Assembly (NCBI GenBank): GCA_934364795.1
Contig: CAKRMK010000013.1
Coordinates: 1-64,000 of the forward strand
DNA: 64,000 nucleotides
Source: an uncultured Blautia sp.
GTDB lineage: Bacteria > Bacillota > Clostridia > Lachnospirales > Lachnospiraceae
Direction: 5' to 3'
In this document: positions 1 through 9,746 of the stretch, piece by piece
Layout of the letters: every line of letters begins with the position of its first letter
Numbering within the stretch: the first letter of the stretch is position 1
Position numbers and translations under genes: made by a program
Notes under the pieces: generated by a model
Database searches by the model: none
Told to the model about the DNA's origin: nothing
What the model saw: the letters and a program-made list of their open reading frames with translations, nothing else

Positions 1-113
1 TCGCAGTTAGTCATTAGCTTGCCGGAACGTTGCGCCGACCTGCGTGGAATACTACTTGTTCTAATGCGTCCGTCTTGGAAATCCTGGCTGTATTAAATAG
101 CAAAAAAAGAGCA

Positions 114-142
114 TTGACAAAGCAAAAAAAATGATTTATTAT
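114..142 (+). promoter_or_regulatory. sigma-A promoter of pyrG-gltBD
   Basis: TTGACA at 114-119 and TATTAT at 137-142 are separated by 17 bases, close to the vegetative consensus. Transcription should start near 149, giving a leader of about 145 nt before pyrG. Bases 1-113 hold no coding region I recognise. Confidence 0.75.
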
Positions 143-170
143 ATAGCATATTTTTGAATAAGAATTTGTT

Positions 171-240
171 TTTTGACAAAGGCGTCAAAGAGTGATGGAC
201 AGGTCAAGTGCCCCCTGAAATCCTCTTTGGCGCCCTTTTT
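171..240 (+). promoter_or_regulatory. pyrG leader attenuator with ANTAR-like hairpin
   Basis: A 12-bp stem, GGCGTCAAAGAG (181-192) with CTCTTTGGCGCC (223-234) and one G-U pair, followed by CTTTTTGTTT, is an intrinsic terminator between the promoter and pyrG. A second, mutually exclusive hairpin forms upstream: arms 171-177 and 184-190 (7 bp including one U-G) around hexaloop AAAGGC at 178-183. The same hexaloop stands in the glnA leader. ANTAR antiterminators recognise hexaloops with A at position 1 and G at position 4, and this loop fits; I find no convincing second hairpin. Classical pyrG leaders respond to CTP through a GGGCUC start, which I do not see here. The terminator is well supported; control by the ANTAR protein is inference. 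Confidence 0.7.
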
Positions 241-295
241 GTTTCAGAAAAAGCTTTATGGAGGCTTTTGAAATTCAGGAGGAGGAAATCGAAAG

Positions 296-1924
296 ATGGC
301 AGTAAAATACGTTTTTGTCACTGGCGGTGTTGTGTCAGGACTGGGAAAAGGAATCACAGCAGCTTCACTGGGAAGACTTTTAAAAGCAAGAGGTTTCCAG
401 GTGACCATGCAGAAATTTGATCCCTATATTAATATTGACCCGGGAACCATGAATCCGATCCAGCATGGAGAAGTTTTTGTAACAGACGATGGTACAGAAA
501 CAGACCTGGATTTGGGACATTATGAAAGATTCATAGATGAAAGCCTGGATAAAAATTCAAACGTGACTACAGGAAAAATCTACTGGTCCGTTTTACAAAA
601 AGAACGTCACGGAGATTTCGGAGGAGGTACCGTACAGGTAATTCCTCACATTACAAATGAGATCAAAAGCCGTTTTTACCGTGCAAAATCACCGGATGAG
701 GACCGGATCGCCATTATCGAGGTAGGCGGAACAGTTGGAGATATTGAGAGCCAGCCATTTCTGGAATCCATCCGTCAGTTCCAGCATGATGTGGGACATG
801 AAAATGCCATTTTGATTCATGTAACCCTGATCCCGTATCTGAAAGCCTCCGGGGAAATGAAAACCAAACCTACCCAGGCAAGTGTAAAAGAGCTTCAGGG
901 AATGGGAATTCAGCCAGATGTACTGGTATGCAGAAGCGAATATCCTCTTACAGATGACTTGCGTGCAAAAATTGCACTGTTCTGTAATGTGCCGGTAAGC
1001 CATGTATTACAGAACCTGGACGTAGAATATTTGTACGAAGCACCGCTTGCAATGGAAAGAGAAAAGCTGGCAGATGTGGTTATGCAGTCCTTAGGACTTG
1101 AGAAACGAAAACCTGACCTTTCTGACTGGGAAGAAATGGTAGAAAATCTCCGTCATCCTGATAAAACTGTGAACATTGCCATGGTAGGAAAATATACCCA
1201 GCTTCATGATGCATATTTAAGTGTTGTGGAAGCACTAAAGCATGGCGGAATTGCCTGCAGGGCAAAGGTAGAGATTACCTGGATTGATTCCGAGGAGCTG
1301 AATGAGAAAAATCTGGACCAGAGACTTTACAGTGTAGACGGAATCCTGGTGCCGGGAGGCTTTGGCGGAAGAGGAACAGAAGGTATGATCCTTGCTGCAC
1401 AGTATGCCCGTGTACATAAGATCCCATACCTTGGTATCTGTCTCGGAATGCAGATGGCAATTGTAGAATTTGCCCGTCATGTCCTTGGCTATGAAGATGC
1501 AAACAGCATTGAACTTGCGCCAGAGACTACGCATCCTGTAATCGCGTTGATGCCAGATCAGGAGCAGGTAGAGGACTTAGGCGGAACACTCCGTCTTGGA
1601 AGTTATCCTTGTGTACTTCAGGATGGCTCCCTGTCTCTTAAGCTTTTTGGAAAGAAAGAAATTCAGGAGCGCCACAGACATCGTTACGAAGTAAACAATG
1701 CATACCGTGAAGAGCTTGCTGCAAAAGGCATGACCATTGCAGGTACTTCTCCGGACGGACACATTGTGGAAATGATTGAGATTCCGGCCAATCCTTTCTT
1801 TGTAGGAACTCAGGGTCATCCGGAATTCAAATCAAGACCAAATCATGCTCACCCGCTGTTCCGTGGATTTATCCAGGCAGCAGTAGATAAAAAGAAAAAA
1901 GAGGAAACTCTGAATCAACAGTAG
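296..1924 (+). CDS. pyrG: CTP synthase
   Basis: Makes CTP from UTP, ATP and glutamine in the cytosol, the last step of pyrimidine nucleotide synthesis. The 542 residues match the family length (about 535). The N-terminal synthetase domain begins with the P-loop-like [10 protein letters not shown] near residue 10, and the C-terminal class I amidotransferase carries the nucleophile motif GICLGMQ and a late GHPEF. The ATG at 296 follows AGGAGGAAATC. It is the first gene of a probable pyrG-gltB-gltD transcript, since gltB starts 14 bases after its stop. Being first behind an attenuator and joined to glutamate synthase suggests control by nitrogen or glutamine status rather than by CTP alone; that is inferred. 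Confidence 0.97.
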   Translation: MAVKYVFVTGGVVSGLGKGITAASLGRLLKARGFQVTMQKFDPYINIDPGTMNPIQHGEVFVTDDGTETDLDLGHYERFIDESLDKNSNVTTGKIYWSVLQKERHGDFGGGTVQVIPHITNEIKSRFYRAKSPDEDRIAIIEVGGTVGDIESQPFLESIRQFQHDVGHENAILIHVTLIPYLKASGEMKTKPTQASVKELQGMGIQPDVLVCRSEYPLTDDLRAKIALFCNVPVSHVLQNLDVEYLYEAPLAMEREKLADVVMQSLGLEKRKPDLSDWEEMVENLRHPDKTVNIAMVGKYTQLHDAYLSVVEALKHGGIACRAKVEITWIDSEELNEKNLDQRLYSVDGILVPGGFGGRGTEGMILAAQYARVHKIPYLGICLGMQMAIVEFARHVLGYEDANSIELAPETTHPVIALMPDQEQVEDLGGTLRLGSYPCVLQDGSLSLKLFGKKEIQERHRHRYEVNNAYREELAAKGMTIAGTSPDGHIVEMIEIPANPFFVGTQGHPEFKSRPNHAHPLFRGFIQAAVDKKKKEETLNQQ

Positions 1925-1938
1925 AAAGGATGAGGAAA

Positions 1939-4900
1939 ATGAAAGAAGTGATAAGGGAAAGGCAGGGACTTTACCGTCAGGAATTTGAACATGACAACTG
2001 TGGTATTGGTGCAGTTGTAAATATCAAAGGTAAAAAATCCCACGATACGGTAGCAAACGCATTGCGGATTGTAGAGAATCTGGATCACCGTGCCGGAAAA
2101 GATGCAGAAGGCAAAACAGGTGATGGCGTTGGTATCCTCCTTCAGATTTCCCACAAGTTTTTCAAAAAAGCCTGTAAAAAAGAGGGCATTGAAATCGGAC
2201 AGGAAAGAGAATATGGAATTGGACAGTTCTTTTTTCCGCAGCATGAGATCAAACGTGCCCAGGCGAAAAAAATGTTTGAGATCATTGTGGAAAAGGAAGG
2301 CCTTGAATTCCTTGGCTGGAGAGAAGTACCGGTAGTGCCGGAAGTCCTTGGACATAAGGCAAGAGAATGTATGCCATGCATTATGCAGGCATTTATCAAA
2401 AAGCCAGAGGATCTGGAAAAAGGCATTGCTTTTGACCGTAAGCTGTATATTGCCCGCCGGGAATTTGAGCAGAGCAATGATAACACTTATGTATGTTCCA
2501 TGAGTAGCCGTACCATTGTTTATAAAGGTATGTTTCTGGTGGGACAGCTCCGGACATTCTTTCAGGATCTTCAAAACCAGGATTATGAATCTGCTATTGC
2601 AGTGGTACATTCCCGTTTCAGTACCAACACAAATCCAAGCTGGGAAAGAGCACATCCTAACCGTCTGATCGTGCACAATGGTGAAATCAACACTATTCGT
2701 GGAAATGCAGATAAAATGCTGGCAAGAGAGGAGAATATGGAATCTCCTTACCTGGAAGGGGAAATGCAGAAAATACTTCCTGTTGTAAACAGAAATGGTT
2801 CTGACTCTGCCATGTTTGACAATACACTGGAATTTCTTACCATGAGCGGTATGGATCTTCCTCTTGCAGTGATGATCACCATTCCGGAACCGTGGGCAAA
2901 TAATGACACCATTTCCCAGGAAAAGCGTGATTTCTATCAATATTACGCAACGATGATGGAGCCATGGGATGGTCCTGCTTCCATTCTTTTCTCTGATGGA
3001 GATGTAATGGGTGCTGTCCTTGACCGTAATGGTCTTCGTCCTTCCAGATACTATGTTACCTCTGATGGCTGCATGATCCTTTCTTCTGAAGTTGGTGTAC
3101 TTCCTGTACCAGAAGAGAAAATTGTATTAAAAGAGCGTCTCCATCCAGGAAAAATGCTTCTTGTAGATACCGTTCAGGGAAAAATCATTGATGATAATGA
3201 ATTAAAAGAAATGTACGCAAAGAAGCAGCCTTATGGTGAATGGCTGGACAGCAATCTGGTACATTTAAAAGATATTAAAATTCCAAATGAGAGAATGGAA
3301 GAATATACAGAAGAACAGCGTTCACGTCTGCAGAAGGCTTTTGGCTATACTTACGAGCAGTACCGTACTTCCATCCGCAACATGGCTTTAAACGGCGCAG
3401 AAAGCATCGGTGCCATGGGTGTTGATACTCCGCTTGCTGTATTTTCCAAACAGAACCGACCACTTTTTGATTACTTTAAGCAGCTTTTTGCACAGGTAAC
3501 AAACCCGCCTATTGACGCAATCCGTGAGGAAATCGTTACCAGCACCAGTGTATATGTTGGAAAAGACGGAAACCTTCTGGAGCAGATTCCGGAGAATTGT
3601 AAGGTATTAAAGATCAACAATCCTATCCTTACCAATACAGACATGCTGAAGATCAAGGAAATGGATCATGAGGGCTTTAAAGTTGCTGTGGTTTCCACTT
3701 TATATTATAAGAGTACCAAGCTGGAACGTGCCATTGACCGTCTGTTTGTAGAGGTTGACAAGGCATACAGAGACGGTGCAAATATCCTGGTGCTTTCTGA
3801 CCGTGGAGTAGATGAAAACCATATGCCGATCCCGTCATTACTTGCTGTATCCGCAGTACATCAGCATCTTGTAAAGACAAAAAAGAGCACTTCCCTTGCC
3901 ATTATCCTGGAGTCCGGCGAGCCAAGAGAGGTTCATCACTTTGCAACCCTTCTGGGCTATGGCGCAAGTGCAATCAACCCGTATCTGGCACTGGAGACAA
4001 TTCATGAGCTGATTGATACTCATATGCTGGATAAAGATTATTATGCAGCTGTAAATGACTATAATCATGCTGTGATCAGCGGTATTGTAAAAATTGCATC
4101 CAAAATGGGTATTTCAACCATCCAGTCTTACCAGGGTTCCCAGATTTTTGAGGCAATTGGTGTGTCACAGGATGTAATTGATAAATATTTCACAGGAACA
4201 GTAAGCCGTGTTGGCGGTATCACTCTGGAAGATATTGAAGAAAACGTAGAGAAACTTCATTCAGAAGCTTTTGACCCGTTAGGACTTACCACAGATCTTA
4301 CTCTGGACAGTGTTGGCGCTCACAAGATGAGAAGCCAGGGAGAGGAACACCGCTATAATCCGGCAACCATTCATCTTCTTCAGCAGTCCACAAGAACAGG
4401 CAGCTACGAAATGTTCAAACAGTATACAGATCTGGTTGACAAAGAAAACCACGGCAATCTCCGTGCTTTAATGGATTTTAAATATGCCGAAAATCCGGTG
4501 CCGCTGGAAGAAGTGGAAAGCGTAGAGGAAATTGTAAAGCACTTTAAGACAGGTGCAATGTCTTATGGTTCTATTTCCCAGGAAGCACATGAGACTCTGG
4601 CAATTGCCATGAATCACCTCCACGGTAAATCCAACACAGGTGAAGGTGGTGAAAGTGACGAAAGACTGGATTCAGCAGGAACCGCTGATGACAGATGTTC
4701 AGCTATCAAACAGGTGGCAAGTGGACGTTTTGGTGTTACCAGCCGTTATCTGGTATCTGCAAGAGAAATCCAGATTAAAATGGCACAGGGAGCAAAACCA
4801 GGTGAAGGCGGACATCTTCCTGCAAAGAAGGTTTATCCCTGGATTGCAAAAACCCGTCATTCTACCCCGGGTGTCAGCCTGATTTCTCCGCCGCCACATC

Positions 4901-6486
4901 ACGATATTTATTCCATTGAGGATCTGGCAGAGCTGATTTACGATCTGAAAAATGCAAATAAATATGCAGATATATCTGTAAAGCTTGTTTCAGAGGCTGG
5001 TGTTGGTACCGTTGCAGCCGGTGTTGCAAAAGCAGGTGCACAGGTAATTCTGATCTCTGGTTATGACGGAGGTACCGGTGCTGCTCCAAGAAGCTCTATC
5101 CACAATGCAGGACTTCCATGGGAATTAGGACTTGCAGAAACACACCAGACTCTTCTTATGAATGGTCTTCGTAACCGTGTCCGCATTGAAACAGACGGTA
5201 AACTGATGAGCGGCCGTGATGTTGCTATTGCAGCACTTCTTGGTGCAGAGGAATTTGGTTTTGCCACAGCTCCCCTTGTAACCATGGGCTGTGTCATGAT
5301 GAGAGTATGTAATCTGGATACCTGTCCAGTTGGTGTAGCTACCCAGAATCCGGAGCTTAGAAAGAGATTTAAGGGCAAACCGGAATATGTGGAAAACTTC
5401 ATGAAATTTATTGCACAGGAACTGCGTGAATATATGTCAAAACTTGGCGTTCGCAGCCTGAAAGAAATGGTTGGCCGTTCTGACCTTCTGGTTGCAGCAA
5501 ATGCAGTGGACGAGCCGCATAAGGGCAAAGTGGATCTTAGTGCAATTTTGAATAACCCATATGCAAAAGAAGGAAGCAAGGTTACCTTTGATCCGGAAGC
5601 ACAGTATAATTTTGAGCTGGAAAAAACACTGGATGAAAAAGTGCTTCTGAAAAAATGCAGCCGTGCAATCCAGACCGGCGAAAAGACAGAGATTTCTGTA
5701 GCAGTAAAAAATACAGACCGTGCATTTGGTACGATCCTTGGTGCGGAAATCACAAGAAAGCACAAAAAAGGTCTTCCGGAAGATTCTGTTGTGATTAACT
5801 GTACAGGAGCCGGCGGACAGAGCTTCGGTGCTTTTATTCCAAAAGGACTGACTTTAAAACTTACCGGTGACTGCAACGATTACTTTGGAAAAGGACTTTC
5901 CGGCGGCAAGTTGATCTTAAAGACCCCGGAAAATGCAGGCTACAAAGCAGAGGATAATATTATTGTGGGCAACGTTGCACTTTATGGAGCAACCAGCGGA
6001 ACTGCTTTTATCAATGGTATGGCAGGAGAACGTTTCGCAGTTCGTAACTCCGGTGCAAACGCAGTTGTAGAAGGTGTTGGAGAACATGGCTGCGAGTATA
6101 TGACAGGTGGCCGTGTGGTTGTTCTTGGAAGAACGGGCAAAAACTTTGCAGCTGGTATGAGCGGCGGTATCGCTTATGTACTGGATGTGGAAAATGTCCT
6201 TTACAAAAATCTGAATAAAGCAATGATTTCTATTGAAAAAGTAGAAAACAAATATGATAAAAAAGAGCTGAAGGATCTGATCGAGGCGCATGTAGCTGCA
6301 ACTGGATCAAAGCTTGGAAAAGAAGTTCTGGATCATTTTGATGAGTATCTGCCTCACTTTAAAAAGCTCATTCCAAATGAGTATAAAAAGATGATCACAT
6401 TAAGTGCAAAGCTTGAGGAAAAAGGTCTGAACAGTGAGCAGGCACAGATGGAAGCATTCTACGAAAGTATAGGAGTGAAACATTAA
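1939..6486 (+). CDS. gltB: glutamate synthase large subunit
   Basis: Transfers the glutamine amide to 2-oxoglutarate, forming two glutamates, together with GltD. About 1,515 residues, the usual length. The order is an N-terminal Ntn-type glutaminase domain, a central domain, the FMN synthase domain with a Cys cluster around CNLDTCPVGVATQ, and a C-terminal beta-helix (GXGXG) domain. The glutaminase nucleophile is the Cys in HDNCGIGA at residue 21, so a 20-residue propeptide must be cleaved, as is known for GltB. An in-frame ATG at 1930 also exists, but AAGGATGAGG places the ribosome at 1939. The gap from pyrG is 14 bases and gltD follows 15 bases after its stop. Confidence 0.96.
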   Translation: MKEVIRERQGLYRQEFEHDNCGIGAVVNIKGKKSHDTVANALRIVENLDHRAGKDAEGKTGDGVGILLQISHKFFKKACKKEGIEIGQEREYGIGQFFFPQHEIKRAQAKKMFEIIVEKEGLEFLGWREVPVVPEVLGHKARECMPCIMQAFIKKPEDLEKGIAFDRKLYIARREFEQSNDNTYVCSMSSRTIVYKGMFLVGQLRTFFQDLQNQDYESAIAVVHSRFSTNTNPSWERAHPNRLIVHNGEINTIRGNADKMLAREENMESPYLEGEMQKILPVVNRNGSDSAMFDNTLEFLTMSGMDLPLAVMITIPEPWANNDTISQEKRDFYQYYATMMEPWDGPASILFSDGDVMGAVLDRNGLRPSRYYVTSDGCMILSSEVGVLPVPEEKIVLKERLHPGKMLLVDTVQGKIIDDNELKEMYAKKQPYGEWLDSNLVHLKDIKIPNERMEEYTEEQRSRLQKAFGYTYEQYRTSIRNMALNGAESIGAMGVDTPLAVFSKQNRPLFDYFKQLFAQVTNPPIDAIREEIVTSTSVYVGKDGNLLEQIPENCKVLKINNPILTNTDMLKIKEMDHEGFKVAVVSTLYYKSTKLERAIDRLFVEVDKAYRDGANILVLSDRGVDENHMPIPSLLAVSAVHQHLVKTKKSTSLAIILESGEPREVHHFATLLGYGASAINPYLALETIHELIDTHMLDKDYYAAVNDYNHAVISGIVKIASKMGISTIQSYQGSQIFEAIGVSQDVIDKYFTGTVSRVGGITLEDIEENVEKLHSEAFDPLGLTTDLTLDSVGAHKMRSQGEEHRYNPATIHLLQQSTRTGSYEMFKQYTDLVDKENHGNLRALMDFKYAENPVPLEEVESVEEIVKHFKTGAMSYGSISQEAHETLAIAMNHLHGKSNTGEGGESDERLDSAGTADDRCSAIKQVASGRFGVTSRYLVSAREIQIKMAQGAKPGEGGHLPAKKVYPWIAKTRHSTPGVSLISPPPHHDIYSIEDLAELIYDLKNANKYADISVKLVSEAGVGTVAAGVAKAGAQVILISGYDGGTGAAPRSSIHNAGLPWELGLAETHQTLLMNGLRNRVRIETDGKLMSGRDVAIAALLGAEEFGFATAPLVTMGCVMMRVCNLDTCPVGVATQNPELRKRFKGKPEYVENFMKFIAQELREYMSKLGVRSLKEMVGRSDLLVAANAVDEPHKGKVDLSAILNNPYAKEGSKVTFDPEAQYNFELEKTLDEKVLLKKCSRAIQTGEKTEISVAVKNTDRAFGTILGAEITRKHKKGLPEDSVVINCTGAGGQSFGAFIPKGLTLKLTGDCNDYFGKGLSGGKLILKTPENAGYKAEDNIIVGNVALYGATSGTAFINGMAGERFAVRNSGANAVVEGVGEHGCEYMTGGRVVVLGRTGKNFAAGMSGGIAYVLDVENVLYKNLNKAMISIEKVENKYDKKELKDLIEAHVAATGSKLGKEVLDHFDEYLPHFKKLIPNEYKKMITLSAKLEEKGLNSEQAQMEAFYESIGVKH

Positions 6487-6501
6487 GGAGGCAGGAAGAT
6501 C

Positions 6502-7986
6502 GTGGGAAAACCGACTGGATTTTTAGAATATAACAGAGAGACGGCAAAGGTTCTGCCGCCAAAAGTGAGAATTGCAAATTTTAAGGAGTTCCGTACACCC
6601 CTTAACAAAGAAAAACAAAAGCTTCAGGGAGCGCGCTGCATGGCATGTGGCGTTCCCTTCTGCCAGGCAGGTATGATGATCGGAGGCATGGCTTCCGGAT
6701 GTCCTCTTCACAACCTGGTGCCGGAGACAAATGACCTTGTATTTACAGGTAACTGGAAACAGGCATTTCTTCGTCTGAACAAAACACACAGCTTTCCGGA
6801 ATTTACTTCCCGTGTGTGCCCTGCGCTTTGTGAGGCTGCATGTACCTGTAATTTAAACGGAGAGCCGGTGTCTACAAAGGAAAATGAACGTGCCATTATT
6901 GAAACTGCTTACCAGGAGGGCTGGGTAGTGCCGCAGCCGCCAGAGGTACGCACTGGTAAAACCATTGCTGTTATAGGAAGCGGTCCTTCCGGTCTTGCAG
7001 TTGCACAGCAGTTAAACAGAAGAGGCCACAATGTTACCGTATTTGAGAGAAGTGACAGGATCGGCGGCCTGCTCCGTTATGGCATTCCCAATATGAAGCT
7101 TGAAAAATCAGTGATCGACAGACGTCTGAAGCTGATGGAAGCAGAAGGTGTTAAATTTGTAACAAACACAAATGTAGGCGTTGATGTTACAGCAGAAGAG
7201 CTTCTGAAAAAATTTGACCGTGTAATTCTCTGCTGTGGAGCTTCCAATCCCCGTGATATTAAAGTTCCGGGAAGGGATGCAAAGGGAATTTATTTTGCAG
7301 TAGATTTTCTGAAAAAAGTAACCAAAATGCTTCTGGACAGTGATTTTACAAAAGCGCCTTATGAGGAAGCAAAAGGAAAACATGTACTGGTTATTGGCGG
7401 TGGTGATACCGGAAATGACTGTGTGGGAACTTCTGTACGTCTTGGTGCAAAATCCGTGACACAGCTGGAGATGATGCCTATGCCTCCAAAGGAAAGAACT
7501 GCTTCCAATCCGTGGCCAGAGTGGCCGAAGGTTTTAAAAACCGACTATGGCCAGGAAGAAGCTATCGCAGTATTTGGTCATGATCCCCGTATTTATCAGA
7601 CCACTGTCACTGAGTTTATTAAGGATAAAAACGGAAATGTGTGTCAGGCAAAGATTGTGAAATTAAAAAGCGAAAAAGATCCAAAATCAGGCCGTATGAT
7701 GATGGTTCCAGTAGAAGGAACAGAGGAAATCATCCCTGCAGATCTGGTACTGATCGCAGCCGGATTCCTTGGAAGCCAGAAATATGTGACAGACGCATTT
7801 AAGGTAGCCACAACTGCACGTACCAATGTGGAGACAAAGCCAGAGGCTTATGAGACAAGCGTACCAAGAGTTTTCACCGCAGGAGATATGCACAGAGGCC
7901 AGTCTTTGGTAGTGTGGGCGATCCGGGAAGGAAGAGAAGCTGCGAAAGCAGTGGATGAGTCTTTGATGGGATATTCCTATCTGTAA
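6502..7986 (+). CDS. gltD: glutamate synthase small subunit
   Basis: NAD(P)H-oxidising partner of GltB that supplies electrons for glutamate formation. 494 residues. The N-terminal region holds two Cys clusters for 4Fe-4S centres (CMACGVPFC and the later CPALCEAACTC). An FAD-binding GSGPSG motif follows near residue 158 and an NAD(P)-binding GGGDTGNDC near residue 300. The start is a GTG at 6502 behind AAGGAGGCAGG. It closes the pyrG-gltB-gltD transcript and is followed by a terminator-like hairpin. The reading frame stays open for 40 sense codons beyond the TAA stop (to 8109), with no similarity I recognise. Confidence 0.96.
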   Translation: MGKPTGFLEYNRETAKVLPPKVRIANFKEFRTPLNKEKQKLQGARCMACGVPFCQAGMMIGGMASGCPLHNLVPETNDLVFTGNWKQAFLRLNKTHSFPEFTSRVCPALCEAACTCNLNGEPVSTKENERAIIETAYQEGWVVPQPPEVRTGKTIAVIGSGPSGLAVAQQLNRRGHNVTVFERSDRIGGLLRYGIPNMKLEKSVIDRRLKLMEAEGVKFVTNTNVGVDVTAEELLKKFDRVILCCGASNPRDIKVPGRDAKGIYFAVDFLKKVTKMLLDSDFTKAPYEEAKGKHVLVIGGGDTGNDCVGTSVRLGAKSVTQLEMMPMPPKERTASNPWPEWPKVLKTDYGQEEAIAVFGHDPRIYQTTVTEFIKDKNGNVCQAKIVKLKSEKDPKSGRMMMVPVEGTEEIIPADLVLIAAGFLGSQKYVTDAFKVATTARTNVETKPEAYETSVPRVFTAGDMHRGQSLVVWAIREGREAAKAVDESLMGYSYL

Positions 7987-8130
7987 AAAGACAGCTATCG
8001 TTTGAAGCTCTTGTTGGGCTACGACAACCAAATCTGGGTGAAATATACCGCAAAGTGTGGCGTGCAGATTGCGGGAATGATTTTGGGGGCACGCTCTGGA
8101 AATAAATAGTTGAATATGTAATATGTGTGA

Positions 8131-8168
8131 AAAAATGGGGGTAAATTTATTTTATCCTCATTTTTCGT
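8131..8168 (+). terminator. probable terminator of pyrG-gltBD
   Basis: A run AAAAATGGGGGTAAA pairs imperfectly with TTTTATCCTCATTTTT across a short loop and ends in a T-rich tail. It lies between gltD and the glnA promoter. The A/T ends make it partly bidirectional. Confidence 0.55.
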
Positions 8169-8208
8169 CTCTGATGCTATGTTAATTTGGTAAAGTGTTA
8201 AAAATAAG

Positions 8209-8237
8209 TTGACAAAGGGAAATCACGTTGCTATAAT
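8209..8237 (+). promoter_or_regulatory. sigma-A promoter of glnA
   Basis: TTGACA at 8209-8214 and TATAAT at 8232-8237 with exactly 17 bases between: a full-consensus promoter. Start of transcription is expected near 8244, immediately before the first leader hairpin. Confidence 0.85.
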
Positions 8238-8246
8238 AACCTCCAT

Positions 8247-8296
8247 GAACAAAGGCGTTCTTCAGAAGGGTATCTTTCTGAAGTGCGCCTTTTTTG
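8247..8296 (+). promoter_or_regulatory. glnA leader: two ANTAR-type hairpins overlapping a terminator
   Basis: Hairpin P1 is GAAC (8247-8250), loop AAAGGC (8251-8256), GUUC (8257-8260). Hairpin P2 is AGA (8264-8266), loop AGGGUA (8267-8272), UCU (8273-8275). Both hexaloops have A at position 1 and G at position 4, the signature known for RNA bound by ANTAR antiterminators. Both are incompatible with the terminator, which pairs GGCG (8254-8257) with CGCC (8286-8289) and CUUCAGAA (8259-8266) with UUCUGAAG (8276-8283), followed by a T-run at 8290-8295. An ANTAR-domain gene lies directly after glnA, so binding to this leader is the natural prediction. Confidence 0.8.
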
Positions 8297-8337
8297 TACA
8301 ACAGGAAATTCTATTGGATGTTCCTATTGTATAAAAA
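8290..8337. repeat. diverged copy of the post-terminator palindrome
   Basis: Begins at the T-tract of the glnA attenuator. TTTTTTGTACAACAGGAA can pair with TTCCTATTGTATAAAAA downstream. Layout and core (ACAGGAAATTC, TTCCTATT, ATAAAAAG) match the better preserved copies at 35538, 44338 and 48731. The GCCC/GGGC hairpin and later hairpins of those copies are missing here. Confidence 0.55.
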
Positions 8338-8402
8338 GTTTAAATAAATGAGAAAATCATGCAGTGTGATGGATGAGGGCATGATGAAAAGGAGAGAACA
8401 CC

Positions 8403-9725
8403 ATGGGGAATTATACCAGAGACGAAGTGTTACAAATGGCAGAGGACGAAGATGTAGAGTTTATTCGCCTTCAGTTTACCGATATGTTCGGTACCTTAAA
8501 AAATATTGCAATTACAGCCAGGGAGCTCCCCCGGGCACTTGATAATGAATATGTTGTAGACAGTTCCTACATTGCAGGAATTGCCGGGGAAAAGGAACCG
8601 GATATGTATCTGCATCCGGATTACGATACGTTTACCATTCTTCCCTGGCGTCCGCAGCAGGGAAAAGTAGCCAGATTACTGTGCGATATTTACCGCTCTG
8701 ACGGAACACCTCTTGAAAAAAGTCCAAGATATATTCTGAAACAGGTAGTAAAAATGGCAGAAGAAGAGGGATACCTGTGTAAGGTGAATCCGGAATGTGA
8801 GTTTTTCCTGTTCCACACAGATGATAATGGAGTGCCTACAACAGTGACTCATGAAAAAGCCGGATACCTGGATATCAGTCCACTTGACCTTGGAGAAAAT
8901 GCAAGGCGTGATATGGTACTGAATCTGGAAGATATGGGATATGAGGTAGAGTCTTCTCATCATGAGACTGCTCCGGCCCAGCATGAAATTGATTTTAAAT
9001 TTTCCGGTGCAAATGAAATGGCTGACTGTGTTATGACTTTTAAAATGGCAGTAAGAACCATTGCAAAACGTCATGGACTGCATGCAACTTTTATGCCAAA
9101 GCCCCGTGCAGAGGTAAATGGTTCCGGTATGCACATTCATTTTGCGTTATATAAAGACGGAAAAAATATTTTTGCAGATTCTTCTGATGTAAATGGACTT
9201 AGCGAGGATGCCTACCATTTTATCGGAGGACTTCTGGCACACAGCCAGGAAATGGCTGCAATTACGAACCCGCTTGTAAATTCCTATAAAAGACTGGTGC
9301 CAGGATATGATGCTCCTACAGAGCTTACCTGGACAAAAAATAACCAGAACTCACTGATCCGTATTTCAAACCTTAGAAAAGACAGTCTTGCTATTGAGCT
9401 TCGAAGCCCGGATGCTGCTGCAAATCCCTATCTTGTTTTTGCAGTGTGCATAGCAGCTGGACTGGATGGAATCCAGAGAAAATTATATCCTACAAAGGCT
9501 TCAGACCGTTCTTTTTCAGAGTCTGACCAGAAGGCTATGAATATTGGAAATCTTCCGGAGAATTTAAACGATGCTCTTGTACATTTTGAAAAGAGCACCT
9601 GGATCCAGTCTGTTCTTGGCAAAAAATTCTGTGAAGAATATGCAGCTGCCAAAAAGGAAGAGTGGCTGAATTATATGCGTCAGGTAAGTGAATGGGAAAT
9701 CAGCGAGTATTTATATAAGATTTAA
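8403..9725 (+). CDS. glnA: glutamine synthetase, type I
   Basis: Condenses glutamate and ammonia with ATP to glutamine; cytosolic and normally a dodecamer. 440 residues, the length of the Firmicute GSI-alpha form. The metal- and glutamate-binding stretches NPECEFFLF, AEVNGSGMHIHF and IELRSPDAAANPYL are all visible. ATG 8403 follows AAGGAGAGAACACC. It is preceded by its own promoter and an ANTAR-type attenuator, and followed after 21 bases by the ANTAR-domain gene, so control by transcription antitermination is likely. Gaps from glnA through dapL are all under 50 bases, which suggests one long transcript. Confidence 0.97.
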   Translation: MGNYTRDEVLQMAEDEDVEFIRLQFTDMFGTLKNIAITARELPRALDNEYVVDSSYIAGIAGEKEPDMYLHPDYDTFTILPWRPQQGKVARLLCDIYRSDGTPLEKSPRYILKQVVKMAEEEGYLCKVNPECEFFLFHTDDNGVPTTVTHEKAGYLDISPLDLGENARRDMVLNLEDMGYEVESSHHETAPAQHEIDFKFSGANEMADCVMTFKMAVRTIAKRHGLHATFMPKPRAEVNGSGMHIHFALYKDGKNIFADSSDVNGLSEDAYHFIGGLLAHSQEMAAITNPLVNSYKRLVPGYDAPTELTWTKNNQNSLIRISNLRKDSLAIELRSPDAAANPYLVFAVCIAAGLDGIQRKLYPTKASDRSFSESDQKAMNIGNLPENLNDALVHFEKSTWIQSVLGKKFCEEYAAAKKEEWLNYMRQVSEWEISEYLYKI

Positions 9726-9746
9726 GATAAAGAGAGTGGCATTCAT

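Noticed and set aside
171..240. Classical CTP-dependent reiterative-transcription attenuator of pyrG
   Set aside because: The predicted start region near 149 is AT-rich and has no GGGC start, which that mechanism requires. Not fully excluded without start-site mapping.
1915..2940. Long open frame on the minus strand inside gltB
   Set aside because: Lies opposite a strongly conserved gene, has Cys/Phe/His-rich composition typical of antisense shadows and no ribosome site.
7987..8109. In-frame 40-codon extension after the gltD stop
   Set aside because: No ribosome site, no start codon and no similarity to GltD ends; a conserved suppressed stop is not supported by anything visible.
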